Source of the DNA: Cohnella silvisoli
GTDB lineage: Bacteria > Bacillota > Bacilli > Paenibacillales > Paenibacillaceae
Assembly (NCBI RefSeq): GCF_021190915.1
Contig: NZ_JAIOAP010000005.1
Coordinates: forward strand, 1 to 64,000
Length of the DNA: 64,000 nt
Reading direction: 5' to 3'
Of the stretch, positions 26,742 to 36,584 are shown in pieces. Made by a program: the position numbers and the translations under genes. Below the pieces are notes generated by a model. That model did not search any database, was not told the DNA's origin, and was given only the letters and a program-made list of their open reading frames with translations. Position 1 is the stretch's first letter, and each line of letters opens with the position of its first letter.

Positions 26742-28418
26742 TTACATTTTGTCCGGCGCCGATACCCCGACGAGGGCGAGCGTGTTGGCGAGAGTGACTT
26801 TCAATGCGGCTAACAGTTGAAGGCGAGCTTGGCTTTGCTCCATATCTTCCGTAATGACCCGCTCCGCCTTGTAATAGCTATGGAATTGCGAGGCCAGCTC
26901 ATAAACGTAACGGATTATCGTATGAGGTGCATAGATTCGCGCGGCTTCCGCAATCGTCTCGGGCAGCTCGCCTATTTTCCTCAGTAAATCGAATTCTTGC
27001 TCCGTATTCAAACGCGAAATCGCTGCCTCCTGCCATGGCAGAACCGCGATTCCTTGCTCTTCCGCCTGACGGAAAATGCTGCAAATGCGCGCGTGGGCAT
27101 ACTGTACGTAAAATACAGGATTCTCGTTGGATTTGGATACCGCCAGATCCATGTCGAAATCCAGGTGGGAATCCATGCTCCGCATCGTGAAGAAATAACG
27201 GATAGCGTCAACGCCGACTTCATCCATGAGATCTTCCATCGTGACCGCTTTGCCCGTCCGCTTGGACATCTTCACCTTCTCGCCGTTCTGGAACAGGCTG
27301 ACCATCTGGGCGATGAGCACCGTAAGCTTGTCCGGGTCGTTGCCAAGCGCGGCCATAGCCGCTTTCATCCGAGGAATATAACCGTGATGGTCCGCCCCCC
27401 AAATGTTAATCATCTGATCGTAACCGCGTGCGTACTTACCCATATGATAGGCAGCGTCGGGGGTTAAATACGTATAGCTCCCGTCATTCTTGACGAGAAC
27501 CCTGTCTTTGTCGTCGCCGAACGTAGTGGACGAAAGCCACACGGCGCCATCCAGCTCGTAAACATGGCCTTGGGCCTTTAGAGCGTCTAGCACGACGGTT
27601 ACTTGATCATTCTCGTATAATGACGATTCGCTGTACCACTCGTCGAACTGCACGCCGAAACGAGCGAGATCCCGTTTTATTTTCGCCAATTCCTTCTCGA
27701 GTCCATAGGTGCGGAAAAAGTCGAAGCGCTCGTCGTCGCTCAAGGAAAGTAACCGATCGCCTTCTTGCTCCGCCAGCTCTTGGGCAAATCCGACAATATC
27801 CTCGCCATGATAGCCATCCTCCGGCATTTCGACCGTTTGCCCTAATGTTTGACGATATCTAGCTTCGATAGATTTCGCTAAATTGTTCACCTGATTGCCC
27901 GCATCATTAATGTAGTACTCGCGAGTAACTTTATAACCAGCCGTCGATAAAACGTTGCACAATGCGTCACCTACAGCCGCCCCGCGAGCGTGGCCCAAGT
28001 GAAGACTGCCCGTCGGGTTAGCGCTGACGAATTCGACTTGAACCTTTTTCCCTTGGCCGGCTTGGACTTCCCCATATTGACTTCCTTGGGTCAGCACTTC
28101 TCCAATGATCGGATACAGGTAACTCTTGTCCAGCTTGAAGTTGATGAATCCCGGCCCTGCGATTTCGGCAGATTGAATAGATGCTCGGCCCGTGCCTAAT
28201 TTCTCTATAATGGCTTCCGCGATTTGCCTAGGGTTCTTCTTTGCGATCTTCGTCAGTTGCATGGCTAAGTTCGTCGCTAGGTCGCCATGAGTTTTGTCCT
28301 TTGGCACTTCTAGCGTGATCGTTGGCAGTTCATCCTTAGACGTAATGAGTCCCGCTTCCATTACTGCATCAGCAAGCGCTTCTTTAACGGCAACCTGCAA
28401 TTGTTCTAATACGCTCAT
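26742..28418 (-). CDS. argS: arginyl-tRNA synthetase
   Basis: 558-residue class I synthetase. N-terminal Add1 domain, HIGH motif in [14 protein letters not shown] (~residues 130-143), KMSKRTG (~360-367), and the DALR anticodon-binding domain near the C terminus. Normal length. It overlaps the DUF1934 gene by four bases (ATGA) and is coupled to it, as ywiB-argS in B. subtilis. This is probably the housekeeping enzyme; a second, distinct argS with a T-box leader lies divergently at 29.3 kb. Confidence 0.96.
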   Translation of the reverse strand: MSVLEQLQVAVKEALADAVMEAGLITSKDELPTITLEVPKDKTHGDLATNLAMQLTKIAKKNPRQIAEAIIEKLGTGRASIQSAEIAGPGFINFKLDKSYLYPIIGEVLTQGSQYGEVQAGQGKKVQVEFVSANPTGSLHLGHARGAAVGDALCNVLSTAGYKVTREYYINDAGNQVNNLAKSIEARYRQTLGQTVEMPEDGYHGEDIVGFAQELAEQEGDRLLSLSDDERFDFFRTYGLEKELAKIKRDLARFGVQFDEWYSESSLYENDQVTVVLDALKAQGHVYELDGAVWLSSTTFGDDKDRVLVKNDGSYTYLTPDAAYHMGKYARGYDQMINIWGADHHGYIPRMKAAMAALGNDPDKLTVLIAQMVSLFQNGEKVKMSKRTGKAVTMEDLMDEVGVDAIRYFFTMRSMDSHLDFDMDLAVSKSNENPVFYVQYAHARICSIFRQAEEQGIAVLPWQEAAISRLNTEQEFDLLRKIGELPETIAEAARIYAPHTIIRYVYELASQFHSYYKAERVITEDMEQSQARLQLLAALKVTLANTLALVGVSAPDKM

Positions 28419-28837
28419 CCCGCTTGTTCCTCCCGAATATCGAGCCGGATATGAAAGCTTCCGACCGGTTGATCCTGCATAAGCAAGTCATATTTCCATT
28501 CAATAACGCCCCCGGACTCTGATAGATCAATGACCAACTGAGACGTTAAAGCTTCTACATCATGAGGGCCATAAGGCGTTTCCATCTTCCCCGGCAAGGC
28601 ATCGCCTTGGCGAAAGCTCTGCTCGAAGAAGATTGTCCCCCGCCGCCTAAGCCGCAGCTCCTTCTCGTGGACAAACAGGGTGTTCATCGTTTCGAGGCCG
28701 TTCTCGTCAGGCGGCTCCCGATAAATCAGCGTCCAACCGGTCTGCAGCCGGTATAATTCCCCTTGCATAGTGGACCGCTGAACGCCTTCCTGCTGCCAGC
28801 TTTGGAAGCCTACGGTCACGCTCCGTTTGTCCGGCAT
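28415..28837 (-). CDS. DUF1934 family beta-barrel protein (YwiB-like)
   Basis: 140-residue small protein of the DUF1934 (YwiB) family, a calycin-like beta-barrel of unknown function. Regions [30 protein letters not shown] (split: [18 protein letters not shown]) and [14 protein letters not shown] are typical. ATG 28837 is preceded by GAGAGGGA. First gene of the pair with argS, exactly as in B. subtilis. Confidence 0.88.
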   Translation of the reverse strand: MPDKRSVTVGFQSWQQEGVQRSTMQGELYRLQTGWTLIYREPPDENGLETMNTLFVHEKELRLRRRGTIFFEQSFRQGDALPGKMETPYGPHDVEALTSQLVIDLSESGGVIEWKYDLLMQDQPVGSFHIRLDIREEQAG

Positions 28838-28916
28838 AGTTCCCTCTCCCAATCCCTTTACTCTTGTTAATACTATATACAGATCGGTTGGTCAATTCAA
28901 ATCTTGAATTTAGGGG

Positions 28917-28946
28917 TTGTATGGGAACGGTCGGGATGGCTATAAT
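28917..28946 (+). promoter_or_regulatory. promoter of the T-box-argS2 transcript
   Basis: -35 TTGTAT (28917-28922), 18-bp spacer, consensus -10 TATAAT (28941-28946). RNA start expected near 28953, just before the T-box stem I. Confidence 0.75.
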
Positions 28947-28952
28947 GGGTAA

Positions 28953-29196
28953 AATAATTAATAACGACGATGAACGAGAGAGTACCCCATAAATTCCGGT
29001 ATGTCAGCGAGTCGGGTAGGTGGAAGCCGGCACGGGTTATGGGCGAAGCGCACTCGGGAGTTGATTTCCTGAACATGGAGTAGGGAAATCCGGCGGCATG
29101 CCGTTAACCTTATGAGTGGATTCCCTTTGGGAATGCCAAAAGAGTGGTACCGCGGAATCATCCTCCGTCTCTTATGAGACGGGGGATTTTTATATT
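28953..29196 (+). promoter_or_regulatory. T-box riboswitch, arginine specifier
   Basis: tRNA-sensing leader of argS2. Stem I is seen as GAGT/ACTC and CCCATAA/TTATGGG helices around an internal loop; the 3' side of that loop is CGAAGCGC followed by A, giving CGC (29049-29051), an Arg codon, as specifier. The apical region has AGCGAG and GGTGGAAGCC elements. The antiterminator T-box AGAGTGGTACCGCGG is at 29141-29155, and the competing terminator ATCCTCCGTCTC-TTAT-GAGACGGGGGAT plus T-run ends near 29196. Uncharged tRNA-Arg should switch on argS2. Confidence 0.93.
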
Positions 29197-29251
29197 TAAA
29201 CCAGTCAAGCACGCAACGAATTCGGTTTATTTTACAGGGAGGGTCTCCGTT

Positions 29252-30952
29252 ATGTTAATGAAAAGCGCGTCCTCGTTAGTGGCACCTTATCTGTCTGTAT
29301 CTCCTGCGGAACTGTTCGATAAGCTCGAGTATCCGCCGCAGAAGGAAATGGGCGACGTTTCTTTGCCTTGCTTTACGTTCGCGAAACAACTGCGCCAAGC
29401 CCCTCAGAAGATCGCGGAACAAATCGCCGAACGCATCAACGCAGACCAGACGGAGATCCACGCAATGGCAATCGGAGGGTACCTGAATCTTTTCTTTCAA
29501 GCTGACCACTGGAAAAGCGACTTTGTCGCGATGGCATCCGAAGAAAACTATGGACATTCCAATCTCGGATCAGGGATATGCGTCCTCGTAGACATGTCGT
29601 CGCCCAATATCGCCAAGCCGTTCGGCATCGGCCATCTTCGCTCTACAATGATCGGCAATGCCCTCGTGAACCTTTACCGCGTCACTGGTCACGAAGTCGT
29701 AAATGTGAATCATTTAGGAGATTGGGGAACTCAGTTCGGCAAGCTTATCGTTGCTTATAAAAGATGGGGTAGCCTTGAAACCCTTCAGCAGGAACCAATC
29801 AAGGAAAGCTTAAGACTATATGTGAAGTTCCATGAAGAAACCGATCTGGAACCCGAACTAGAGGACGAAGCTAGGGAGGCATTCGCGCTGCTGGAGCGCG
29901 GCGATCCGGTAACCCTTGAGCTATGGCAATACTTCGTAGATGAGAGTATGAAGGAATTTCATAAGGTATATGAACGCCTTGGCGTGAGCTTCGATCATTA
30001 CACCGGAGAAAGCTTCTACAACGACAAAATCGATGCCGTTGTTAGTCAGCTTCGAGAGAAAGAGCTGCTGGAAGAAAGCGATGGCGCGCAAATCGTCCGA
30101 TTAGATGAGAAGGAGCTCCCGCCATGCCTCATTCTCAAGAAGGACGGCTCGACCATCTATGCGGTTCGCGATCTCGCTACTGCTTTATACCGAAAGCAGG
30201 TTTTACAGGCCGACTCCATATTATACGTCGTTGGCGCTGAGCAAAGCCTGCACTTCCAGCAGGTATTCTCCGTTCTGGACAAAATGGGATATGCATGGTC
30301 GGAACAGTGCCAACATGTACCGTTCGGCCTCATGACTTTCAATGGGAAGAAAATGTCCACCCGCAAGGGCAAGGTCGTATTTTTGGAGGAGGTACTGGAC
30401 GAAGCCGTCGCGAGCGCGTTGCAGATCATCAACGAGAAAAGCCCTGAGCTCCCGGACAAGGAAAAGGTGGCGGAAGCCGTCGGAGTGGGTGCGGTTATTT
30501 TCGGTGATCTGAAGCATCATCGCCAACTTTCCGTGGACTTCAATATGGAGGATGCCGTCAGTTTTGACGGGGAAACAGGGCCCTACCTTCAATATACCCA
30601 CGCGCGGATATGTACTTTGCTCAGGAGAGGCAATTATGGAGCGCTACGGGGCAGGTTTATTGTAGACGGAGCGCACCTCTCGTCGGATTCGGCTTGGGAA
30701 TGCTTGAAGACATTGTCTCGTTATGAATCTACATTGCACGAGGCCGTTAAGGACAACGAGCCATTCGTCATTGCTAGATTCCTGCTGGATTTGGCCAAAG
30801 ACTTCAATCGGTTCTACAATTCTGGAAAAATCGTCAAGGATGACGCCGATGAAGCCGAAGTATGTTCAAAGCTAAGCCTGGCCGCCGCTGTTGCGAATGT
30901 ATTAAAACAGGGACTAGGTTTGCTCGGGATCAAGGCTCCCAGGGAGATGTAG
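29252..30952 (+). CDS. argS: second arginyl-tRNA synthetase, T-box controlled
   Basis: 566 residues. HIGH-type motif in NIAKPFGIGHLRST, KMSTRKGK in place of KMSK, and a C-terminal DALR domain (YLQYTHARICTLLRR, ESTLHEAV). It is clearly divergent from the argS product at 26.7-28.4 kb, for example in the KMSTRKG signature, so it is not a recent duplicate. ATG 29252 has GGGAGGG eight bases upstream; the reading frame is open further back but that part is the T-box terminator. Probably an inducible backup enzyme used when charged tRNA-Arg falls. Confidence 0.94.
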   Translation: MLMKSASSLVAPYLSVSPAELFDKLEYPPQKEMGDVSLPCFTFAKQLRQAPQKIAEQIAERINADQTEIHAMAIGGYLNLFFQADHWKSDFVAMASEENYGHSNLGSGICVLVDMSSPNIAKPFGIGHLRSTMIGNALVNLYRVTGHEVVNVNHLGDWGTQFGKLIVAYKRWGSLETLQQEPIKESLRLYVKFHEETDLEPELEDEAREAFALLERGDPVTLELWQYFVDESMKEFHKVYERLGVSFDHYTGESFYNDKIDAVVSQLREKELLEESDGAQIVRLDEKELPPCLILKKDGSTIYAVRDLATALYRKQVLQADSILYVVGAEQSLHFQQVFSVLDKMGYAWSEQCQHVPFGLMTFNGKKMSTRKGKVVFLEEVLDEAVASALQIINEKSPELPDKEKVAEAVGVGAVIFGDLKHHRQLSVDFNMEDAVSFDGETGPYLQYTHARICTLLRRGNYGALRGRFIVDGAHLSSDSAWECLKTLSRYESTLHEAVKDNEPFVIARFLLDLAKDFNRFYNSGKIVKDDADEAEVCSKLSLAAAVANVLKQGLGLLGIKAPREM

Positions 30953-30983
30953 CGGGGCTCTTCAGGAATTTAAACGCGGCAAA

Positions 30984-31020
30984 GAGGCTGCCATAAGTCA
31001 TCGACTTATCAAACAGCCTC
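30984..31020. terminator. hairpin between convergent argS2 and dehydrogenase genes
   Basis: GAGGCTG ... CAGCCTC enclosing ATAAGTC-ATC-GACTTAT. No clear T-tract on either side, so termination strength is uncertain. Confidence 0.5.
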
Positions 31021-31037
31021 CTATTCGCTGAAATCGT

Positions 31038-32057
31038 CTATTCGAATGAAATCTGCACTTTCATATCACCCGGCAAACGGTCACCCTGAAAATAGCGTAA
31101 GGCTCCTTCGAGCGTTAGCTCGCGGGTAACGAGATGCTCCGTGCAGATCCGGCCGGCTTCGAGCCAAGCAAGCGCCGGCGCAAAAGTATGGTTAAGCGCC
31201 ATGGAACCGATCAGCGTCCATTCGCGTTGGTAAAGATCGAACGTTGGAAGACTAACGGAAGCATCTTCTTTGGTTACGCCGAACTGAACGAATCGGCCGC
31301 ACGGTCCGATATATTGAAACGAGTTTTCGATCACCTGGGGCACTCCGGTCGTATCGATGACGATATCGAATCCGTCTTTTCCGGTCCGTTCACTCAAGAC
31401 TTCCGCGGCTGAACTGGCACTAATAACCCTTGTCGCCCCCCATTGGAGGGCAAGCGCAAGCTTCTCCTCCGCAAGATCGATAACGACCAATTCGGAAACG
31501 CCCGACCTAGCCAATGCCTGCACCCATTGTTGACCCATCGCACCCGCGCCAAATAACAGCGCACGATCTCCCGTCCTAGGGCTGAGCCGATTCAAAGCCT
31601 GTACGACGCATGCGACAGGTTCGATGAATGCCCCTTGCGCAAAGGATAACGAATCGGGCAATTTTGCAGCAACCTCCGCGGGCACGGCCACATACTCCGC
31701 CATCGCGCCAGGCAAGGTTACGCCTATCGCATTCCAGCGCTCGCAATGGTTCGCTCGGTCTGACATACAGAAGCGGCAGCGGCCACACGAGAGGTTAGGA
31801 TCGGCACTGACACGGTCCCCGGCACGAAAGCCTTCGACTCCCTCTCCAATCTCATGAACGACACCGGCAAACTCATGCCCGGGAATGATCGGATAGGGAG
31901 ACAAATACTCACCTTTATAAATGTGAAGGTCCGTTCCGCAGATGCCCGCCCTTCTGACCTGAACGACGATCTCGCCATTGTTCGCCCGCGGAATAGGAAC
32001 CTCGCGGATAACAGCATTCTCGGGGCCTTCCACGACAAGAGCTCTCATCAAGGTCAT
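31038..32057 (-). CDS. zinc-dependent medium-chain alcohol/polyol dehydrogenase
   Basis: 339-residue MDR enzyme. Catalytic zinc ligands Cys in GICGTDLHIYKG (~residue 39) and GHEFAG (~62), structural zinc cluster CGRCRFCMSDRANHC (~92-106), and a Rossmann-fold segment LLFGAGAMGQQWVQAL (~165-180) followed by an acidic residue in VVIDLAEEK that suggests NAD. Similar to sorbitol/threonine-dehydrogenase-like enzymes; the substrate cannot be told. ATG 32057 is preceded by GGAGGG at seven bases. Stands alone between convergent argS2 and the chemoreceptor gene. Confidence 0.9.
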   Translation of the reverse strand: MTLMRALVVEGPENAVIREVPIPRANNGEIVVQVRRAGICGTDLHIYKGEYLSPYPIIPGHEFAGVVHEIGEGVEGFRAGDRVSADPNLSCGRCRFCMSDRANHCERWNAIGVTLPGAMAEYVAVPAEVAAKLPDSLSFAQGAFIEPVACVVQALNRLSPRTGDRALLFGAGAMGQQWVQALARSGVSELVVIDLAEEKLALALQWGATRVISASSAAEVLSERTGKDGFDIVIDTTGVPQVIENSFQYIGPCGRFVQFGVTKEDASVSLPTFDLYQREWTLIGSMALNHTFAPALAWLEAGRICTEHLVTRELTLEGALRYFQGDRLPGDMKVQISFE

Positions 32058-32162
32058 TCTGCATCCCTCCAATAATTGTTAGGTGTTCACATATCGGAAC
32101 ACACCGCGATTCCCATTATAGAGGTCGTATCTCCCTTCTTCAATCCCGCCCGACATCCCTAT

Positions 32163-34400
32163 TTATCTCTTGCGCGTCTCGGTAAGCCGGAACTGGCCGA
32201 CGAGCTGTTGCATGAACGCGGTGATAGCCTCTACGTTGTTCGACGTGTGCCGGACGTTCACGATATCGGTGAGCAGCTCTTGAACCCTGCCTTCCACCTC
32301 GGTAGATATCGTGCGATTCTCCATGCTGACGGCAGCAACCTTCTCCATCAGAACGACGACCTCGTCGATGACTTGGGTTTTGAGGGAATCGTCGGCTTTC
32401 GCGTCTCCCAACGTTTCCGTTGCCGCCGCCACAAGCTCGGTACCTTCTGTCACAACCCTTGTTCCTTCCATAATGGAGGAGTAGGCTTCTTGGGCGTGCA
32501 TCGATATTTTCTCAACGAAACCGTGAACTTCCTCCGTAGACATTCGCGTCATGTCGGCCAGCTTGCGGATTTCGGTGGCGACAACAGCGAAACCTTTGCC
32601 GTGTTCGCCAACCCGGGCCGCTTCAATGGCCGCGTTAAGCGCGAGCAAGTTCGTCTGCGAAGATATTTCTTCAATGACGTTCAGGACGCCGCGGATCTCG
32701 TTGGCCGTATCCATGAAGACGCGTATCGTTTTGTTGGTGTCGGCGACGCGGGTGGAAATCTGGGACATTTTATCCCCGATTCGCTCCACCTCGCCCTGGG
32801 CAATCGTAATTTGTTGCGATGCTTTCTCCTCGAGCATGAGAAGCGTTTGACGCATCTCGTCCGCTACATCCTTGGCGACGTCGATGTCTTTAAGCTGCCG
32901 CCGGATACTGCGCAGCATATCGTGAACTTTACCGCTTACGCGCTCCGTCGAGGCTGCGGTCGTTACCGTCGATTCGTTCAGAAGCTGCTGACTGGAAGAC
33001 ACGTCGCCTGCCGCCAGCTTAACCTTAAGCATGATGCCTTCCAACGAGTCGATCATATTATTGATCCACTTGGCGAGCTCGCGGGTTTCATCGTCGTCGA
33101 ATTCTCCCGTATCAAGCCGCTGGGTAAGATCCCCTTTGCCCTCCGCATTAATTCGAATAAATCGGTTGATTTTCCGGATCGGACGGACGATTCTTCTACT
33201 GCTGCGCCGATGCAATGAACTGACAATGAATAAACCGAATATCAGATTAAACGCTAAGGCGCCCAATGCAATCGTTAAGGAAGAAAACCGTTCGGCTATT
33301 AGAAACAGCAATATCGCGGATACGATACCGAAGCCCCCCACAAGCAAAGCATGGGGACGGAATTGTCGCCAAGCGATTCCCCGAACACGGTAAACCTCCT
33401 CCAGATCCCCTTCGCACATCATGCCCCAAACGTCCGGACAATGAGGCAGTTGGAAGGTGACGCCTTTGCCGATGACGGGAATATGCCTGTAATCGGAATA
33501 GCCGGGAAATTCCACGAACAGGTTGCTGCCGTTGCGGATGGTGCTGGCAACTCCCGGATGCAGCTCGCCAGTAGCCGGATCCGTGAACATAAGCTCCAAT
33601 TCCGTATGGTCTTTGACAGACACGACTCCCCAATCCGTCGTTACTCCGTCCTTCAGATTTTCGCCATGCGTGAACGTCCTGTCTTCGAACCGACTGCGGG
33701 ACAGCGCCGTTCCTGGAGCGATCTGTTTATTAAGCCCGGGTTTGGCCATGAAAATGTAATTGTCGCCGGAATCCGGATAGACGTGGCCGGACTCCCTCTG
33801 AATCATATCCCCGATTACGTCGTTGGGAACACGGGCACAAAGCGCGCCGGACCATACTCCTTCTTTCATGATCGGATGGATGAATAACAGCGTCATTTTG
33901 TCATGGAACGGGGAAGAACGCGAACCTGTCTGAAGCGTCATCGGATCCGCATAGGGACCGAATAAGCATTTACGGCTCTCCCTTCCATCTCCACGGGAAT
34001 AATCCAAGCCGGCGGACAATAGCGAGCCTGAAGCATATTCGCGACCGAGATGAGGGGAATGGGTAGAATAGCTGACCGCTCCGTTAGAATCGAGCACGAA
34101 GATTTCGGTTAAATCCGATGCTCTTGAAAAGGTTGCGGCGAACAGTCGATTCCACGCTTCCGGGTAACCGTTGCCGGCGCTCGTTCTGTTGGCTTGTGTT
34201 GCCGCCGATTCGATTGAATTCATCTGTTCGAGCAGCCGCTCCAAATGCCTCCAATACTCTCCCGTCCAATCTTTGAGTACGTTCACGCGGGTTTCGGCAA
34301 TTCCTTCGAAAATGTTCTCGACATCTTCCTTTAGTTGCTTATTCAATCGATAAGACCACCATAACGGCAAACCTTGCTTCCATCCCAACCATCCAAACAT
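32163..34400 (-). CDS. methyl-accepting chemotaxis protein with unusual topology
   Basis: 745 residues. A ~300-residue N-terminal Cache/PDC-like sensor region (~30-330) comes first, with no membrane helix before it. Two adjacent membrane segments lie at ~340-362 and ~366-392, then a HAMP-like stretch ([20 protein letters not shown] in part) and the cytoplasmic signalling coiled coil with the conserved tip [20 protein letters not shown] (~575-595). Two helices in a hairpin would leave both the sensor and the signalling domains on the same, cytoplasmic, side. The Trp-rich N terminus could be a re-entrant or amphipathic anchor. No che genes are near. Confidence 0.9.
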   Translation of the reverse strand: MFGWLGWKQGLPLWWSYRLNKQLKEDVENIFEGIAETRVNVLKDWTGEYWRHLERLLEQMNSIESAATQANRTSAGNGYPEAWNRLFAATFSRASDLTEIFVLDSNGAVSYSTHSPHLGREYASGSLLSAGLDYSRGDGRESRKCLFGPYADPMTLQTGSRSSPFHDKMTLLFIHPIMKEGVWSGALCARVPNDVIGDMIQRESGHVYPDSGDNYIFMAKPGLNKQIAPGTALSRSRFEDRTFTHGENLKDGVTTDWGVVSVKDHTELELMFTDPATGELHPGVASTIRNGSNLFVEFPGYSDYRHIPVIGKGVTFQLPHCPDVWGMMCEGDLEEVYRVRGIAWRQFRPHALLVGGFGIVSAILLFLIAERFSSLTIALGALAFNLIFGLFIVSSLHRRSSRRIVRPIRKINRFIRINAEGKGDLTQRLDTGEFDDDETRELAKWINNMIDSLEGIMLKVKLAAGDVSSSQQLLNESTVTTAASTERVSGKVHDMLRSIRRQLKDIDVAKDVADEMRQTLLMLEEKASQQITIAQGEVERIGDKMSQISTRVADTNKTIRVFMDTANEIRGVLNVIEEISSQTNLLALNAAIEAARVGEHGKGFAVVATEIRKLADMTRMSTEEVHGFVEKISMHAQEAYSSIMEGTRVVTEGTELVAAATETLGDAKADDSLKTQVIDEVVVLMEKVAAVSMENRTISTEVEGRVQELLTDIVNVRHTSNNVEAITAFMQQLVGQFRLTETRKR

Positions 34401-34516
34401 GCTCCCACCCCGCGTCCAATGAATGCTTATCTATGTATATGGCAGCTATTGTAACACAAATGTAATGTAATATGTTTTACGATGTAAAAAAACTGAATAT
34501 TTTGTTATTATATGTG

Positions 34517-34563
34517 CAAAAAAAGCCCTTGCCCCCCGCTTATGAGCGGTTGACAACGGCTTT
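34517..34563 (-). terminator. terminator after speB
   Basis: Minus strand AAAGCCGTTGTC..CCGC-TCATAA-GCGG..GGCAAGGGCTTT followed by TTTTTGC, 20 bases after the speB stop. Confidence 0.9.
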
Positions 34564-34582
34564 CCGGATTTATTGTGTCATA

Positions 34583-35455
34583 TTACTTAACAAAACCTAG
34601 CAGCATTTCCCGAATGATCTTCGAGGCGACGATCGGCGTCATTTCCGTAGGATCGTAGATCGGCGCTACCTCGACGAGATCGAAGCCGACGACGTTCACG
34701 CCGGAACGGGCAATGGCGTGAACCGCTTCGAGCAGCTCCTTGGAGGTAATCCCTCCAGCTTCTGTCGTCCCTGTACCAGGAGCGGCGGACGGGTCAAGAA
34801 CGTCGATATCGATCGTCACGTAAACCGGGCGACCTTCGAGTGAAGGAAGCTCGCGCTTTAAAGGTTCGGCCACCTCGAACGGATGGAAGTGAATTCCCGA
34901 TTGTTGGGCGTACGTCCAATCTTCCTTGGAGCCCGAACGGATTCCGAATTGATAAATATTCGACGGACCCATCAGTTCCGCAGCCTTGCGAAGCGGCGTG
35001 GAGTGGGAAAGCGGCTCTCCCTCGTACTCTTCGCGCAAATCGGTATGAGCGTCAAAATGAATAATCGCGAGATCGGGATACTTCTTGTAAACCTCTTGGA
35101 TAACCGGCCAGCTGACAAGATGCTCTCCGCCAAGGCCGACGGGGATCTTGCCGTCCGCCAGCACTCCGCGGACGAAATCCCCGATGATGTCGAGGCTCTT
35201 CGCCGCGTTGCCGAAAGGCAGCATAAGGTCGCCGGCGTCGAAATAGGCGAGATCGACGATGCTGCGATCCAAGTAAGGGCTGTATTCTTCCAATCCGACG
35301 GATGCTTCGCGAATTCGGCCCGGGCCGAATCTGGAGCCGGGACGGAAGGATACGGTATAATCCATCGGCATTCCGTAAATAACGGCTTTAGAAGCCGCAT
35401 AGTCGTCTGAACTGCAGATGAACACATTGCCGGAGTAAGCTTGATTTAAACGCAT
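34583..35455 (-). CDS. speB: agmatinase (ureohydrolase)
   Basis: 290-residue manganese enzyme making putrescine and urea from agmatine. Metal-binding motifs GLGGEHLVSWP (residues ~107-117), IIHFDAHTDLRE (~133-144), and YVTIDIDVLDPSAAPGTGT (~213-231) with SxDxD-type Asp residues. Forms a two-gene unit with speE 11 bp upstream: together they make spermidine. Same order as in B. subtilis. Confidence 0.96.
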   Translation of the reverse strand: MRLNQAYSGNVFICSSDDYAASKAVIYGMPMDYTVSFRPGSRFGPGRIREASVGLEEYSPYLDRSIVDLAYFDAGDLMLPFGNAAKSLDIIGDFVRGVLADGKIPVGLGGEHLVSWPVIQEVYKKYPDLAIIHFDAHTDLREEYEGEPLSHSTPLRKAAELMGPSNIYQFGIRSGSKEDWTYAQQSGIHFHPFEVAEPLKRELPSLEGRPVYVTIDIDVLDPSAAPGTGTTEAGGITSKELLEAVHAIARSGVNVVGFDLVEVAPIYDPTEMTPIVASKIIREMLLGFVK

Positions 35456-35466
35456 GTTGGATCTCC

Positions 35467-36303
35467 TTATTTGGTCAAATCTTCGACAAACTTAGGAAGC
35501 ACGAACGCCGCTTTGTGCAGGCGAGGCGTGTAATATTTCGTATCGATTTCCGGAATCGCGCTCTCGTCCACGGCTAGCGGATCGTATTTCTTGCTGCCCA
35601 TCGTGAATGTCCATAGACCGCTCGGGTAAGTCGGAATGTTCGCGATGTACACACGAACGATGCTGAATACTTCTTTCACGTCGCGGTTCACGCTTTGGAT
35701 CAAGTCCGCTTTGAACCACGGATTATCCGTTTGCGCGACGAAAATTCCGTCTTCTTTTAACGCATCGTAAATGCCTTGATAGAAGCCTTTGGTGAACAGG
35801 TTCACGGCAGGTCCGACCGGTTCGGTGGAATCCACCATGATTACGTCGTAAGTATTCTTATGGTCATGAATATGCATGTAGCCATCGTTAACGATGACCT
35901 CGACGCGAGGATCTTCCAATTTACCGGCGATGGAAGGCAAATATTTCTTGGAATACTCGATTACTTTACCGTCGATATCGACGAGCACCGCTTTCTTCAC
36001 CTTAGGATGTTTAAGGATTTCACGAATAACGCCGCCGTCGCCGCCGCCAACTACGAGCACGTTCTCAGGGTTCGGGTGGGTAAACAGCGCCGGATGCGCC
36101 ACCATTTCGTGGTAGACGAATTCGTCCTTAACCGTCGTCATGACCATTCCGTCCAGCACCAGCATGTTGCCGTACTCTTCCGTCTCGATCATCGCAAGCT
36201 CTTGGAAATCCGTTTGTTCGTGCACCATCGTTTGTTTGATTTTCATCGTAATACCGAAGTTCTCGGTTTGTTTTTCCGTATACCACAATTCCATGGAAGA
36301 CAT
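35467..36303 (-). CDS. speE: spermidine synthase
   Basis: 278-residue aminopropyltransferase, transferring from decarboxylated S-adenosylmethionine to putrescine. Motifs: [18 protein letters not shown] (residues ~84-101), [18 protein letters not shown] (~107-124), and catalytic Asp in [14 protein letters not shown] (~154-167). Two near ATGs (36303 and 36294) are possible; the first has AGGGG close by. Heads the speE-speB operon behind a good promoter. Confidence 0.96.
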   Translation of the reverse strand: MSSMELWYTEKQTENFGITMKIKQTMVHEQTDFQELAMIETEEYGNMLVLDGMVMTTVKDEFVYHEMVAHPALFTHPNPENVLVVGGGDGGVIREILKHPKVKKAVLVDIDGKVIEYSKKYLPSIAGKLEDPRVEVIVNDGYMHIHDHKNTYDVIMVDSTEPVGPAVNLFTKGFYQGIYDALKEDGIFVAQTDNPWFKADLIQSVNRDVKEVFSIVRVYIANIPTYPSGLWTFTMGSKKYDPLAVDESAIPEIDTKYYTPRLHKAAFVLPKFVEDLTK

Positions 36304-36362
36304 ATAACCCCTACTTTCTTTTCAGCTAAAATGTTACCGATACATTGTACCAAACTAGATGT

Positions 36363-36390
36363 ATTATATAAAATCAACGCCAAAATGCAA
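36363..36390 (-). promoter_or_regulatory. speE-speB promoter
   Basis: Minus-strand -35 TTGCAT (36385-36390), 16-bp spacer, consensus -10 TATAAT (36363-36368). The remaining part of 36304-36584, up to the divergent PBP gene, shows no other clear signal. Confidence 0.65.
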
Positions 36391-36584
36391 CAGTTGGACG
36401 CGTAATTTAACCCCGCCTTTACAAACCCCCTCGTTGACGCAAGGAATATCCTCTGCCTTCCTTTTCCATACTAGCTAGTAAACCTTTCCCTTTGCATCAG
36501 CACCATTCGCCATCAGATCGGCCGAGCCATCCTATTTAATAACGCGATCCGCTATTCTGAAAGGCATATAAAGGGGCATACTCC

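Noticed and set aside
32076..33218. Long plus-strand frame of 380 codons across the chemoreceptor gene
   Set aside because: Antisense shadow of the chemoreceptor, which has full domain support; the frame shows no domain and no ribosome site.
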